Assembly (NCBI GenBank): GCA_965218765.1
Contig: CBDCLU010000005.1
Span: forward strand, 124,001-188,000
DNA length: 64,000 nt
Direction: 5' to 3'
Source: JBBPYC01 sp965218765
GTDB lineage: Bacteria; Pseudomonadota; Gammaproteobacteria; Burkholderiales; Burkholderiaceae_C
Position 1 is the stretch's first letter. Every line of letters starts with the position of its first letter. Below are positions 1-9,023 of this stretch, piece by piece. A model generated the notes under the pieces. It was not told where the DNA came from. It worked only from the letters and a program-made list of their open reading frames with translations, and searched no databases. The translations under genes and the position numbers were made by a program.

Positions 1-462
1 TACGTCGACTGGATCGGCACCTCGGCGCGCAGCAGCGGATTGGAGCTGGCGGCCGACTGGCGCATTCGTCCGGGTCTGCGCTCGCAACTGGCGCTGTCCA
101 CGCTGCACGTGTCCAGCGCCCAGCGGCCCGAGCTGGAACCGTCCACGCTCGCACGCAGTCCGCATGCGCTGGCGTCCTGGCGGCTGTCCTGGGATTTGGC
201 GCCGCGCGTGTATCTGGACGGCTGGCTGCGCTACAGCGCGAGCCGCCCCGCGTTCCGGCCTGGCGAGCTGCCGGTGCGCGCGCGCACCGCGCTGGACCTG
301 AATCTGCGCTGGCGTGCGTCGCCGCTGCTGACCTTGTCGCTCGGCGGCTACAACCTCGGCGCGGGCCGGCGGCTGGAAGCGTCGAACCTGAACGGGTTCG
401 TGCTGACCACGCCGGTGCTGATCGAGCCCGCAGTCGCACTACGCGCCAGCATTCGGTACTAG
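1..462 (+). CDS. TonB-dependent receptor, C-terminal fragment (cut by window edge)
   Basis: The reading frame is open from base 1, so only the last 153 residues are present. They show alternating hydrophobic/polar beta strands with many aromatic and arginine residues, typical of an outer-membrane barrel. The segment ends LRASIRY, with the C-terminal aromatic residue used for barrel assembly. The plug domain and TonB box would lie upstream. A yfiR-like gene and a GGDEF/EAL gene follow at once; receptor-yfiR-GGDEF clusters are common in betaproteobacteria, so the receptor may belong to a c-di-GMP signalling unit. The substrate cannot be told from this fragment. Another barrel family is possible. 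Confidence 0.7.
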   Translation, partial: YVDWIGTSARSSGLELAADWRIRPGLRSQLALSTLHVSSAQRPELEPSTLARSPHALASWRLSWDLAPRVYLDGWLRYSASRPAFRPGELPVRARTALDLNLRWRASPLLTLSLGGYNLGAGRRLEASNLNGFVLTTPVLIEPAVALRASIRY

Positions 463-491
463 GCCCCGAGGCACCGGGCCGCACGCCGCCG

Positions 492-1106
492 ATGGATCGG
501 TTTCCCGTCGCTTGTCTGCGCCGCCGCGCGTTGCCGGCCGGCGGCCCGCGTGCCGTTGGCACGCGTCGGCGCACGCGCCTGCTGCTCGGCCTCGCGGTGC
601 TGGCCGGTGCGCTGCTGCCCACGGCCGTGCCGGCGGCCGAGGCCGATGAAGCGCAGCTGCAGGCCGCGTTCACCCTCAACTTTGCGAAGTTCACCGAATG
701 GCCGGCTGCGCGGCTGACCGAGGGCCACTTCACGCTGTGCCAGCTCGGCGGCAACGAGCGGCTCGCGCAGGCGCTGCAAGCGCTGGAAGATCGAACCGTG
801 CAGGGCCTGCCGATCCGGTTTCGGCGCATCGAAAGCGCGCTCGAGGCGTCGGCCTGCCTGCTGCTGTTCACCGCCGGGCTGGTGCCGCCGCCGCTAGCTG
901 ACGGCGCCGCGGTGCTCACGGTGGGCAGCGAGCCGGGCTTTGCACGGCACGGCGGCATGATCGGCTTCGTGCGCGACGCCGCACGGCTGCGCTTCGAAGT
1001 CAACGCGGACGCGCTCAGGCGCGCCGGACTGGTGCTGTCCTCGAACGTGCTGGCGCTGTCGACCAGCGTGATCGGCGGCTCGCCGCACACGGGCGGCCGA
1101 CCATAA
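492..1106 (+). CDS. YfiR-like periplasmic protein (DUF4154 family)
   Basis: A 204-residue protein. An Arg-rich N-terminus precedes a hydrophobic stretch (about residues 29-47, ending PAAEA) that looks like a signal peptide; the start is therefore probably somewhat long. The mature part has the family pattern: AAFTLNFAKFTEWP near the N-terminus, then GGMIGFV and a RLRFEVN...AGLVLSSNVL segment near the end. In Pseudomonas, YfiR is a redox-sensitive periplasmic repressor of the diguanylate cyclase YfiN; only two cysteines remain in the mature part here. The stop codon overlaps the start of the GGDEF/EAL gene by one base (TAATG), so the two are probably coupled and YfiR likely controls that enzyme. 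Confidence 0.8.
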   Translation: MDRFPVACLRRRALPAGGPRAVGTRRRTRLLLGLAVLAGALLPTAVPAAEADEAQLQAAFTLNFAKFTEWPAARLTEGHFTLCQLGGNERLAQALQALEDRTVQGLPIRFRRIESALEASACLLLFTAGLVPPPLADGAAVLTVGSEPGFARHGGMIGFVRDAARLRFEVNADALRRAGLVLSSNVLALSTSVIGGSPHTGGRP

Positions 1107-3349
1107 TGCAAGGCGATCAAGGTCCCGCATTCGGACCGGACTTAAAACCGGGCCGCGAGGCTGCAACGCAACAGGCGAAGAAGGCAGATGAAGGACATTG
1201 GGTGAGAGGTTGGCGCATCTGGTCTGCGAGCGGGCAGGCACCGTTGCGCTCCCGGCTGCGGCTGGTGGTCGCCAGCGCGATCACGCTGATGGTGCTGGTG
1301 CTGTTTTTGCTGTTCGCCGGGCTGGAGATGCGCAGCGCGCAGGAACGCCATCACGAACGTGCTTCGGCGATTGCCGCGGTGCTGGCCGAAAACGTGCGCG
1401 GCGCGCTCGCGTTCTTCGATACCGAAGCCGCCAGCAGGGTGCTGGCCAGTGCCGGCACCCTGCCCGGCATCCGCTGGGCGGCGCTGCTCGATTCCGACCG
1501 GCGCCTGTTCGCCAGCTTTGCCGCACCGGATCGGCAGGTGCCGTCTGCGGCCGAACTCGCCGACGGATTGCAGCGTCTGAAACCCGGCGACCTGATCGAG
1601 CTGTCCGAACGCAATCGCGCGCTCTACCTGACGCAGCCGGTCAAGGTGGACGGCGAGCTGGTCGGCTGGCTGATGCTGAATCTGGACGCCGAAAACCCGT
1701 CGCTGCTGTTCTTCGGCCGGCTTGCGCTCGTGATGCTGGCAGCCTCCGGCTTCGGCCTGATCGCAAGCTTCGGCGCGGCGCGTGCGCTCGAGCGCATCGC
1801 GGCGCCGATCATGAATCTGGCGGGCATGATGCGCGAGGTCTCGATCACGCACGACTACCGGCTGCGGCTGATGTATCACCGCAATGATGAGATCGGCGAG
1901 CTGCACGACGGCTTCAACGGGCTGCTCGAACAGCTCGAGTTGCGCGAGGCGGAAATCGCGCTGCAGCAGGAGGACCTGCTGCGCATCGCGACGCTCGATG
2001 AAGTCACGCAGCTGTCGAACCGACACCATTTCCGGCAGCTGCTGGACGTGGCGCTGAAGCGCGCATCGAAGGTGCCTTTCGCGCTGCTGTGCCTGGACCT
2101 GGACCGCTTCAAGAACGTGAACGATTCGCTCGGTCACGACATGGGCGACCAGGTGCTGCGCATGGTCGGCGAGCGGCTGCGTTCGATCGCGCGCGCCGAA
2201 GACACGATGGCGCGCACCGGCGGCGACGAGTTCTCGGTGATCGTGAGCCAGGTGGCGCACGACGACGAAGCGCTGCCGTTCGCGCGCCGCATCCTGCGTT
2301 CGCTGCGCGAGCCGTTCGAGATCAGCGGGCTGGTGCTGCACATCGGCGCGAGCATCGGCATCGCGCTGGCGCCGCGCGACGCGATGTCGGCCGAGCAGCT
2401 GATCAAGAACGCCGACTTGGCGCTATATGAAGTGAAGGCGGCCGGCCGCAACACGGTGCGTGTCTATCAGCCTGCGATGGGCAGCCAGGTGGACCGGCGC
2501 CTGGTGCTCGAGCAGGAACTGCGCGAAGCGCTCGCGCGCGGGCAGCTGAGCCTGGCCTATCAGCCGCAGATCGAGACGCGCAACCAGAGCGTGGTCGGCC
2601 TGGAGGCCCTGCTGCGCTGGCGCCATCCGGAGCTCGGCGAGGTGGCGCCGTCCGAGTTCATCCCGATCGCCGAGGACAGCGGGCTGATCGCCGAGATCGG
2701 CGCCTGGGTGCTGGAGGAAGCCTGCCGGCAGGTGCAGCAGCACGACCCGAAGCTGTCGATTGCGGTCAACCTGTCGCCGGTGCAGGTGATGACGCAGGAC
2801 CTGGGCGTGTTGATCGACGAGGTGCTCGGACGCACCGGCCTGCCTGCGCACCGGCTCGAGCTCGAGATCACCGAGTCGGTGCTGCTCAACGAGGAAGCGG
2901 CGACGCTCGAGCACATGCTCGCGCTGCAGCAGCGTGGCGTGCGCATCGTGCTGGACGACTTCGGCACCGGCTTCGCGTCGATGGCGTATCTGCTGCGCTT
3001 TCACTTCGAGAAGATCAAGATCGACCGCAGCTTCGTGCATCTGCTGCGCGAGCAGGGCCGCAAACGCGCGATCGTGCGCGCGATCATCGCGATGTCGCAG
3101 CAGATGGGCACGCGCGTGCTGGCCGAGGGCGTGGAGACCGAATCCGAGCTGCAGATGCTGCACAGCGACGGCTGCACCGAGGTGCAGGGCTATTACTACG
3201 CGCGGCCGTTGAACGAGGCGGACCTCGCGGTGTTCCTGCACAGCTGGAGCGAGCCGGCCGTGGCCGCGAACAGCGAACTGGGCCCGCTGCACGAGCTGGA
3301 GGTCAGCGCCTCCGACGGGTGGCGGCTGCCCGCATCGTCCCGGTCATGA
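1106..3349 (+). CDS. Membrane-bound GGDEF/EAL protein with periplasmic sensor and HAMP domains
   Basis: A 747-residue inner-membrane protein. Residues about 49-73 and 199-226 are membrane segments. Between them lies a periplasmic domain resembling CHASE8, the YfiN-type sensor. A HAMP linker follows (about 225-285), then a GGDEF domain with an intact GGDEF at 372-376, and an EAL domain with EALLRW from residue 500, DDFGTG and KIDRSF. Both catalytic signatures look intact, so it may make or break c-di-GMP depending on input. It starts inside the yfiR stop codon, and its own TGA overlaps the ATG of the LytTR regulator (ATGA). This suggests one operon in which YfiR gates the periplasmic domain. 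Which activity dominates cannot be read from sequence. Confidence 0.85.
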   Translation: MQGDQGPAFGPDLKPGREAATQQAKKADEGHWVRGWRIWSASGQAPLRSRLRLVVASAITLMVLVLFLLFAGLEMRSAQERHHERASAIAAVLAENVRGALAFFDTEAASRVLASAGTLPGIRWAALLDSDRRLFASFAAPDRQVPSAAELADGLQRLKPGDLIELSERNRALYLTQPVKVDGELVGWLMLNLDAENPSLLFFGRLALVMLAASGFGLIASFGAARALERIAAPIMNLAGMMREVSITHDYRLRLMYHRNDEIGELHDGFNGLLEQLELREAEIALQQEDLLRIATLDEVTQLSNRHHFRQLLDVALKRASKVPFALLCLDLDRFKNVNDSLGHDMGDQVLRMVGERLRSIARAEDTMARTGGDEFSVIVSQVAHDDEALPFARRILRSLREPFEISGLVLHIGASIGIALAPRDAMSAEQLIKNADLALYEVKAAGRNTVRVYQPAMGSQVDRRLVLEQELREALARGQLSLAYQPQIETRNQSVVGLEALLRWRHPELGEVAPSEFIPIAEDSGLIAEIGAWVLEEACRQVQQHDPKLSIAVNLSPVQVMTQDLGVLIDEVLGRTGLPAHRLELEITESVLLNEEAATLEHMLALQQRGVRIVLDDFGTGFASMAYLLRFHFEKIKIDRSFVHLLREQGRKRAIVRAIIAMSQQMGTRVLAEGVETESELQMLHSDGCTEVQGYYYARPLNEADLAVFLHSWSEPAVAANSELGPLHELEVSASDGWRLPASSRS

Positions 3350-4203
3350 CGGCCGCCGAGCCGGCTGCCGCCACCGCCGCCATCGCCACCGCACTGCTGG
3401 CTGAAGACGAACCGCTGCTGGCCGACGCGCTGCGGCGTGAGCTGGCGCAGGCGTGGCCTGGTCTGCGCGTGCTGGCCACCGTCGGCGACGGCGCATCGGC
3501 GGTGCACAGCGCGCTGGTGCTGCGGCCGGACGTGCTGTTCTTCGACATCAAGATGCCGGGCATGAGCGGGCTGGAAGCGGCGGCCGATCTGGCCGACCGT
3601 TGGGGTGACCAGGACTGTGGCCACGACGCCGGCGGCAAGCCGTTTCCGGCGCTGGTGTTCGTGACCGCCTACGACCAGTTCGCGCTGGCCGCGTTCGAAA
3701 CCCATGCGATCGACTATCTGCTCAAGCCGGTACAGCCGGCTCGGCTGCAAAAAACAGTAGAAAAAGTGCAGCGGGCGCTTGCTGTACGTGCGCTGGATGC
3801 TACTTTTTTTGAATCGTCGATGACACGGCTTCGTCCCGCACTCGCATTGGCCGCGATCGATCGTGCCGGCGTCGAGCCGCTCACCGTGATCCAGGCCAGC
3901 GTCGGCAACCGGCTGCGGCTGCTGCCGATCGACGACGTGATCGCGTTCGAAGCCGCCGACAAGTACCTGCGCGTGCTGACCGCGGATGCCGAATACCTGA
4001 TCCGCACCCCGCTGAAGGACCTGCTGCCGCGCCTCGACGCAAAAGTGTTCTGGCAAATCCACCGCGGTACGGTGCTGCGCGCCACCGCGATCGATTCCGT
4101 GCTGCGCGACGAGGCCTCCGGCCGCCTCACGGTCGCCCTGCGTCACCGCGCCGACCGCTTCGCGGTCAGCCGGTTGCATGCGCAGCTGTTCAAGGCGATG
4201 TAG
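3346..4203 (+). CDS. LytTR-family response regulator
   Basis: A 285-residue two-domain regulator. The receiver domain has the acidic pair E20/D21, the phospho-acceptor D67 (FFDIKMPG), T107 and K127 (LLKP). A non-conserved insert (GDQDCGHDAGGKPFP, 87-101) lies before the T107 strand. The C-terminal LytTR DNA-binding domain covers about 183-285 (IDDVIAFEAADKYL...IHRG). The start at 3346 is chosen because ATGA overlaps the stop of the upstream GGDEF/EAL gene; an in-frame GTG at 3319 also exists. The usual LytS-like kinase is not adjacent. The linker (135-157) is encoded by a copy of the interspersed repeat. Confidence 0.85.
   Translation: MTAAEPAAATAAIATALLAEDEPLLADALRRELAQAWPGLRVLATVGDGASAVHSALVLRPDVLFFDIKMPGMSGLEAAADLADRWGDQDCGHDAGGKPFPALVFVTAYDQFALAAFETHAIDYLLKPVQPARLQKTVEKVQRALAVRALDATFFESSMTRLRPALALAAIDRAGVEPLTVIQASVGNRLRLLPIDDVIAFEAADKYLRVLTADAEYLIRTPLKDLLPRLDAKVFWQIHRGTVLRATAIDSVLRDEASGRLTVALRHRADRFAVSRLHAQLFKAM
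3748..3815. repeat. Interspersed repeat copy within the response regulator gene
   Basis: AT-rich edges (CAAAAAACAGTAGAAAAAG on the left, GATGCTACTTTTTTTGAATC on the right) flank a GCGC-rich core. The layout matches the other copies listed here. It lies in frame and encodes the linker between receiver and LytTR domains. Read from the coding strand it is the reverse complement of the element. The match is degenerate, so the exact ends are uncertain. Confidence 0.5.
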
Positions 4204-4395
4204 GCGCTGCTGCGCCGCTGCCTCGTGGCTTGCTATTCCTGGTACCAGTCCGCTGCACTTCGCGAGACCACGACAAAGCCGGCGCAGCCCAATCCCAGCA
4301 GGGGCCGCGGAGCTGGCTCCGCCAAGCCGCAGGCGCCGCCCCCGGCGAGGGGGTAGCCGAGAGCCGACCAACGGGAGCGAAGGCTGGGGGTGAGC
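4204..4395. other. Intergenic spacer with GC-rich hairpin
   Basis: About 190 bases between the convergent response regulator and beta-lactamase-fold genes. It contains a short C5/G5 stem (CCCCCGGCGAGGGGG, 4339-4353) and G-rich flanks resembling spacer sequence often seen in Comamonadaceae. No T-tract follows the stem, so it is not called a terminator. No ORF or RNA gene is recognised. Confidence 0.35.
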
Positions 4396-5361
4396 TTATT
4401 TCTGCGTGAAGTTCAACGGCAGCCACCGGTAGCCATCGCCGTCGGACAGCAGATGGCCCAGGCCCGGAAACGCCACGTGCGCGGCAGCGACCGGCGTGCC
4501 GTCTTTTGCGGCCTGCGTGAACACGTCCTCGCGCATCGCTTTGGCCGCTTCCGGATCGACATCGAACGCGATCGTGACCTCGGGGTGCGGAAACTGCACG
4601 GCAGCCACGTGGATCAGATCACCCATCACGAGCAGCTTGCTGCCTTTGCTTTCCACCGCATAGGAACTGTGGCCGGGCGTGTGACCGTGCGTGGACATCG
4701 CCTGGATGCCGGGCAGCAGTTGCGCGCCGGGCTCGAACGGCTTGAGTCGGTCGGCTACCTGATACGGTTTGAGCGCAGCCATCGCGCCTTTGAAAAAATC
4801 CTTCATGCCGGCCGGTGCACGCTCCATCTGCGCATCGCTGAGCCAGAAGTCCGCGTCCGCGCGTTCCACCCGCAGCACGGCGTTCGGAAATGCGCGCGCA
4901 CCGTCTGCGACCGCGCCGCCGACGTGGTCCACGTGCAGGTGCGTGAGCAGGATTTCATCGACCTGCGCAGGCTGGTAGCCGGATGCCTTCAGGTTCGCGA
5001 CGAGCTTGCCCAAGGTCGGCCCGAAGAACACGCCGGCGCCGCTGTCGATCAGCACCAGCTTGCCGCCGGTGTTGATCAGAAAAGCGTTCACCGAGGTTTC
5101 CACCGGGACTTTCAAAAACTGCGCGCCGAGCGCTTTTTCGGTCGCCGCAGGCGGCTGCTGCAGCAGTTTGTCGGCCGGCATGTCGAAGGTGCCGTCGTTC
5201 AATGCGGTGACTTCGAAGTCGCCTACCATCATTCGGTAAAAACCGGGCGCCGGCAGCTTGGCCAGCGGCGCTTCGGCATGAAGCGGGCCGGTCATGACCA
5301 GCGCAGCAGCAGCAGCCAGCGCGGACGCACGAACGCCATTGAACAACGGAGAAAACGACAT
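4396..5361 (-). CDS. Secreted metallo-beta-lactamase-fold hydrolase
   Basis: A 321-residue protein with an N-terminal signal peptide (hydrophobic 12-27, likely cleaved after HAEA). The zinc signature HLHVDH is at 141-146; further candidate metal ligands are H231 (GHTPGHSS), D248 (VMGDL) and H295. Members of this exported subfamily include lactonase-like and other hydrolases, so the substrate is unknown. The start at 5361 places the signal peptide at the N-terminus; the frame remains open further upstream, but that part overlaps the divergent DUF924 gene. The metal site looks complete. Confidence 0.85.
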   Translation of the reverse strand: MSFSPLFNGVRASALAAAAALVMTGPLHAEAPLAKLPAPGFYRMMVGDFEVTALNDGTFDMPADKLLQQPPAATEKALGAQFLKVPVETSVNAFLINTGGKLVLIDSGAGVFFGPTLGKLVANLKASGYQPAQVDEILLTHLHVDHVGGAVADGARAFPNAVLRVERADADFWLSDAQMERAPAGMKDFFKGAMAALKPYQVADRLKPFEPGAQLLPGIQAMSTHGHTPGHSSYAVESKGSKLLVMGDLIHVAAVQFPHPEVTIAFDVDPEAAKAMREDVFTQAAKDGTPVAAAHVAFPGLGHLLSDGDGYRWLPLNFTQK

Positions 5362-5469
5362 GGCAGGTTCCTTGTCTGAAGCCACGAGCACCGGCGGCGC
5401 TGCGGTTTGCAACAGTGGCTCAATCGTGCCTGAAGTCCGCTGCGCCTTCAACCGATCGCGGGTTTTGTC

Positions 5470-6087
5470 ATGACCGACGCGCTGGACGCCCTGGCACGCG
5501 AGGTGCTCGACTTCTGGCTTGGTGACGGTGTGGCGCTGGGATGGCCCAGCGTTGACCTCGGCAAACGCTGGTTTCGCGGCAACGCGGCGCTGGACTGCGA
5601 CATCGAGCAGCGCTTCGGCCCGCTTGTGCGCCAGGCGATCGACGGCGGACTGACCGAGTGGGAAGCCACGCCGCTGCCGCGGCTGGCGCTCGTGATCCTG
5701 CTCGACCAGTTCACGCGCAACGTGTTTCGCGGCCGCTCCGAAGCGTTTTCGGGCGATGCGCGGGCCGTTCAGTTGGTGCTGACAACGCTGCAGCACGGGG
5801 AGGACGCCACACTCCCATGGATCGGCCGTGTATTTCTTTACATGCCGCTGATGCACGCCGAGGATCTTGAGCTGCAGCAGCGCTGCCTGCAATGCTTCAA
5901 AGCGCTCTGGTGCGACGTGCCGCAGGCGCTGAAGGGCCATGTTGGCAGCAATCTGCGCTTCGCGAAATCACATCTTGAGATCATTGAACGCTTCGGCCGC
6001 TTTCCGTACCGCAACGCAGTGCTGACGCGCGTGAGCAGCGCGGCCGAGATCGAATTCCTGCAACACGGCCCGCGATTCGGACAGTGA
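5470..6087 (+). CDS. DUF924 family protein
   Basis: A 205-residue soluble protein with the family signature: LDFWLG near the N-terminus, KRWFRGNAALD, LALVILLDQFTRNVFRG in the middle and FLYMPLMHAEDLELQQRC near residue 120-135. DUF924 proteins are all-helical, TPR-like and of unknown function. It is divergent from the beta-lactamase-fold gene and convergent with the MHYT-EAL gene, so no operon partner is evident. Confidence 0.85.
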   Translation: MTDALDALAREVLDFWLGDGVALGWPSVDLGKRWFRGNAALDCDIEQRFGPLVRQAIDGGLTEWEATPLPRLALVILLDQFTRNVFRGRSEAFSGDARAVQLVLTTLQHGEDATLPWIGRVFLYMPLMHAEDLELQQRCLQCFKALWCDVPQALKGHVGSNLRFAKSHLEIIERFGRFPYRNAVLTRVSSAAEIEFLQHGPRFGQ

Positions 6088-6119
6088 ACCAGGAACGCCG
6101 TGCCGCTATGCGATGCGCG

Positions 6120-8234
6120 TTACGACACCATATCGACGTCCACGCGTTCGCGCAGTTGGCGCAACCCGTTGTCGACCGCCCAGACCGCCACCTGAGCGGC
6201 ATTCATCGGGCGCGCGAACAGGTATCCCTGTAATTTGTCGCAGCCCAGCTCCAGCAGGATCTCGCGCTGGATCCCGGTCTCGACCCCTTCGGCCACGACT
6301 TCAAGTCGCAGCGCATGCGCGAGATCGATGATGCCCTGCGCGATGGCTCGGGCATCGGCGCTGTCAGCCAAGTCGTTGATGAAACTGCGGTCGATCTTCA
6401 GCTGCCGCACTGGTAGCCGGCGCAGATAACTGAGGCTCGAGTATCCGGTGCCGAAATCATCGATCGACATGCAGATGCCTGCCGCCTGCAGCCGGTTGAT
6501 GAACGTGCCGGTGACCGTAATGTCGCTCATGGCCGCCGACTCGGTGAGTTCGCAGGTGAGCCGGGCCGGCTCGATGCGGAACCGCTGCAAGGTCCCGATG
6601 ATCTCGTCGGCCAGCTGCGGCTGGCGCAACTGGTGCGCGGAGAGGTTGACCGCGACGCGCATCGGCAGGCGGTTCTCATCGGCCCACTGCCGCATCTGCC
6701 GGCAGGCTTCCACGATGACCCAGCTGCCGATGCCGTGGATCAGGCCGAACTGCTCGGCCAGCGGAATGAACAGCGCGGGACTGACCATGCCACGCACCGG
6801 ATGGCGCCAGCGCAGCAGCGCCTCCACACCGGCGAACTCGCCGCTTCGCGCGTAAATCTTCGGCTGATAGTGAAGTTCGAGTTCGCGATTCTCGATCGCC
6901 AGCCGCAACTCGTGCAGCCATTGCATGCGCTCGCGCGCCTCGGCGTCGAGTTGCGGCTCGAAAAACGCGAACCGCTGGCCTCCAAGCTCCCTGGCGCTGA
7001 GCATCGCCGTCCTAGCATTGCTGACCAGATGTGGAAAGGCACCGCTGCCAGGCACCAGCGCGATACCGATCCACGCATGCAGATGTACGGGCAATTCGCC
7101 CAGCGGGAACGCCGGGCCGAGCGCATGGATGATCTGCTCGGCCACCCGCGAGGCTGGCTCGGCACTTTCGAGTTCATCGAGCAACACCAGAAACTGGCCC
7201 CGGCCCGCGCTGGCGACCGTATCGGAGGCGCGAACCGTCGCGCGAAGCCGCCCACCAACCTCGCGCAGCAGCTTCGCACCACTTGCCTCGGTCAGGAAGC
7301 TGCCCGGCAGGTTCGTGCCGTCGAGATCGATGAAGAGCACTGCGATCGACCAGCCCGCGCGGTCGCAGCGTGCCACCGCCTGCGTGAGACGGTCCTGGAA
7401 CACCAGCCGGTTCGGCAGTCCGGTCGTGACGTCGGTGAAGGTGACATAGGCAAGTTCGTCGCGCGCCTTGTCGAGCGAGCCGCGCAGCCGCCTTGCCTGC
7501 AGCTGCGTGCGCCGCTCGATTGCGGTCAGCAGAACCATCAGCGTCAGCAGCACAATCGAGGCAAGCGCCACCAGGTGATCGAGTCCGTTGACATCGAATC
7601 CGTTCGACGTCAGGCACACGGATCCGATCGCAATGCCGGCTGCCATCATGGCCATGTAGTGCATTGCGGACAGCGAACCGCCAAGCGCGGCGGCAACCGC
7701 AAGCTGCCGCCATATGCGCTGCCCGCCGGTCTCGCCGGGCAGCCAGAAGAACATGGAAAACGCGAAAGCCGTGCCGGCGATGCTGACCGCGACCGAAGCG
7801 AGCACCCAGTACGGGTCGTAGTTCATGGCCGGAAAAAGCTTCAGCGCACTCATTCCGATGTAATGCATGACCGTGCCGCCGCCGCCGAGCAAAACGGACA
7901 GAGCCGCGAACATCGGCCAGCGAAACTGGACGCGTGCGGCGATGGCCAGCGCGGCTGCCGAAACGAGCACCGCAGCAAGCCAGGATGCGAACGTGCCACT
8001 CGTCTCGTAGCGGGTCAGGAAAGGCAGCTCGGCTGCCGCCATTCCGATGAAATGCATCGACCAGATGCCGCTGCCCATGGTCAGCGCGCCGATTACGAGC
8101 CAGAGCGTCGCAGCGATCCGATCGGTGGCGGCGCGCACGCGCCAGGCCAGTTCGAGCGCGGCGTACGACGCAAAGATGGCAACGGCGATCGACAGCAGGA
8201 CCGTCGCCGGTTCGTAACGGATCGACAAGTTCAT
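6120..8234 (-). CDS. MHYT-domain c-di-GMP phosphodiesterase with degenerate GGDEF
   Basis: A 704-residue membrane protein. The first 230 residues hold seven hydrophobic segments with three MHYT-type motifs (SMHFIGMAA, VMHYIGMSAL, MHYMAMM), thought to bind a metal and sense a diatomic gas. The following GGDEF domain is degenerate: GRGQF replaces GGDEF at 344-348, so it cannot be an active cyclase of the usual kind. The EAL domain is intact (E471-A-L in GVEALLRWRHP, DDFGTGYSSLSYL, KIDRSFI, EGVET), so a phosphodiesterase is most likely. The start overlaps the stop of the upstream GAF gene (ATGA), which indicates coupling. Confidence 0.85.
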   Translation of the reverse strand: MNLSIRYEPATVLLSIAVAIFASYAALELAWRVRAATDRIAATLWLVIGALTMGSGIWSMHFIGMAAAELPFLTRYETSGTFASWLAAVLVSAAALAIAARVQFRWPMFAALSVLLGGGGTVMHYIGMSALKLFPAMNYDPYWVLASVAVSIAGTAFAFSMFFWLPGETGGQRIWRQLAVAAALGGSLSAMHYMAMMAAGIAIGSVCLTSNGFDVNGLDHLVALASIVLLTLMVLLTAIERRTQLQARRLRGSLDKARDELAYVTFTDVTTGLPNRLVFQDRLTQAVARCDRAGWSIAVLFIDLDGTNLPGSFLTEASGAKLLREVGGRLRATVRASDTVASAGRGQFLVLLDELESAEPASRVAEQIIHALGPAFPLGELPVHLHAWIGIALVPGSGAFPHLVSNARTAMLSARELGGQRFAFFEPQLDAEARERMQWLHELRLAIENRELELHYQPKIYARSGEFAGVEALLRWRHPVRGMVSPALFIPLAEQFGLIHGIGSWVIVEACRQMRQWADENRLPMRVAVNLSAHQLRQPQLADEIIGTLQRFRIEPARLTCELTESAAMSDITVTGTFINRLQAAGICMSIDDFGTGYSSLSYLRRLPVRQLKIDRSFINDLADSADARAIAQGIIDLAHALRLEVVAEGVETGIQREILLELGCDKLQGYLFARPMNAAQVAVWAVDNGLRQLRERVDVDMVS

Positions 8235-8770
8235 GTCAATGCTTCGTACTGTCGGTAGCCGGCGAGCCACGCAGCCACCCCGTTGGCCAGTGTCGTCAGT
8301 CGCTCCAACTGGGCCGGATCGAGCGATCGGCAATGGTCATCGATGACACAAAGCGCGCCGACCGGCTGGCCATCCACAACGATCGGAAAACCCGCATAAA
8401 AACAAGCCCGCAGGTCGCCCAGCACCAGTGGGTTATCGCTGAATCTTGGATCGAGCCGCGCGTCGCTGACCACCAGCGGCCGGTTCGCGTCGAGAATCGT
8501 ATAGCTGCAGAACGCAGCATCCCGCGGCGTCTGCTCCGGTTCGAGTCCCAGAGATCCCTTGAACCATTGCCGCTGCTCGTCCACCAGCGAAATGGCGGCG
8601 ATCGGTGTATTGGCAATCGTCGCGGCAGCCACGGCCACCGCGTCCGAGAACGCTTCAGGGGGGGTGTCGAGCACCTGCAGCGTCTGCAACGTTTGCAGGC
8701 GCCTTCTTTCGTCTTTGGGATACGGTGCAGCAGGCATGGCAGGTGAAGCGGTTCGATGTCGATGCATCAA
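8231..8770 (-). CDS. Stand-alone GAF domain protein
   Basis: A 179-residue cytosolic protein made almost wholly of one GAF domain (about 30-170). Recognisable segments are IAAISLVDEQRQWFKGSLGL, a FCSYTI segment, VVSDARLDPRF and FYAGFPIV...VGALCVID, as in GAF modules fused to diguanylate cyclases. Here the domain is a separate cistron whose TGA overlaps the ATG of the MHYT-EAL gene (ATGA). It may act as a detached sensor for that enzyme. The ligand is unknown. A start at the second Met (position 2 or 12) is possible. Confidence 0.75.
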   Translation of the reverse strand: MMHRHRTASPAMPAAPYPKDERRRLQTLQTLQVLDTPPEAFSDAVAVAAATIANTPIAAISLVDEQRQWFKGSLGLEPEQTPRDAAFCSYTILDANRPLVVSDARLDPRFSDNPLVLGDLRACFYAGFPIVVDGQPVGALCVIDDHCRSLDPAQLERLTTLANGVAAWLAGYRQYEALT

Positions 8771-9023
8771 TTGTTTTACAAGTTGTCACTGCTGTGATCC
8801 GATTGGCCGCTCGATCCGGACAATTGGTCCGTTCTCGTGAACAAGTGCAGCCACCCGTACTTCCGTCGTGCCCATTCGACCCCAGGACGAGCCCGATCCG
8901 GCTGACCGGGCAGCTTGTACGCCGCACGCGACAGCGAGGGCAGAAATGCCCAGACAATCAGCGGTTGATTTCGCGGCATGCCCGTTTTTCCCTCAGATCG
9001 GCCCGTCTTCCTTCGTAGCCCCC

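Noticed and set aside
4396..5940. Longer start for the beta-lactamase-fold protein
   Set aside because: It would bury the signal peptide about 190 residues into the protein and overlap the divergent DUF924 gene.
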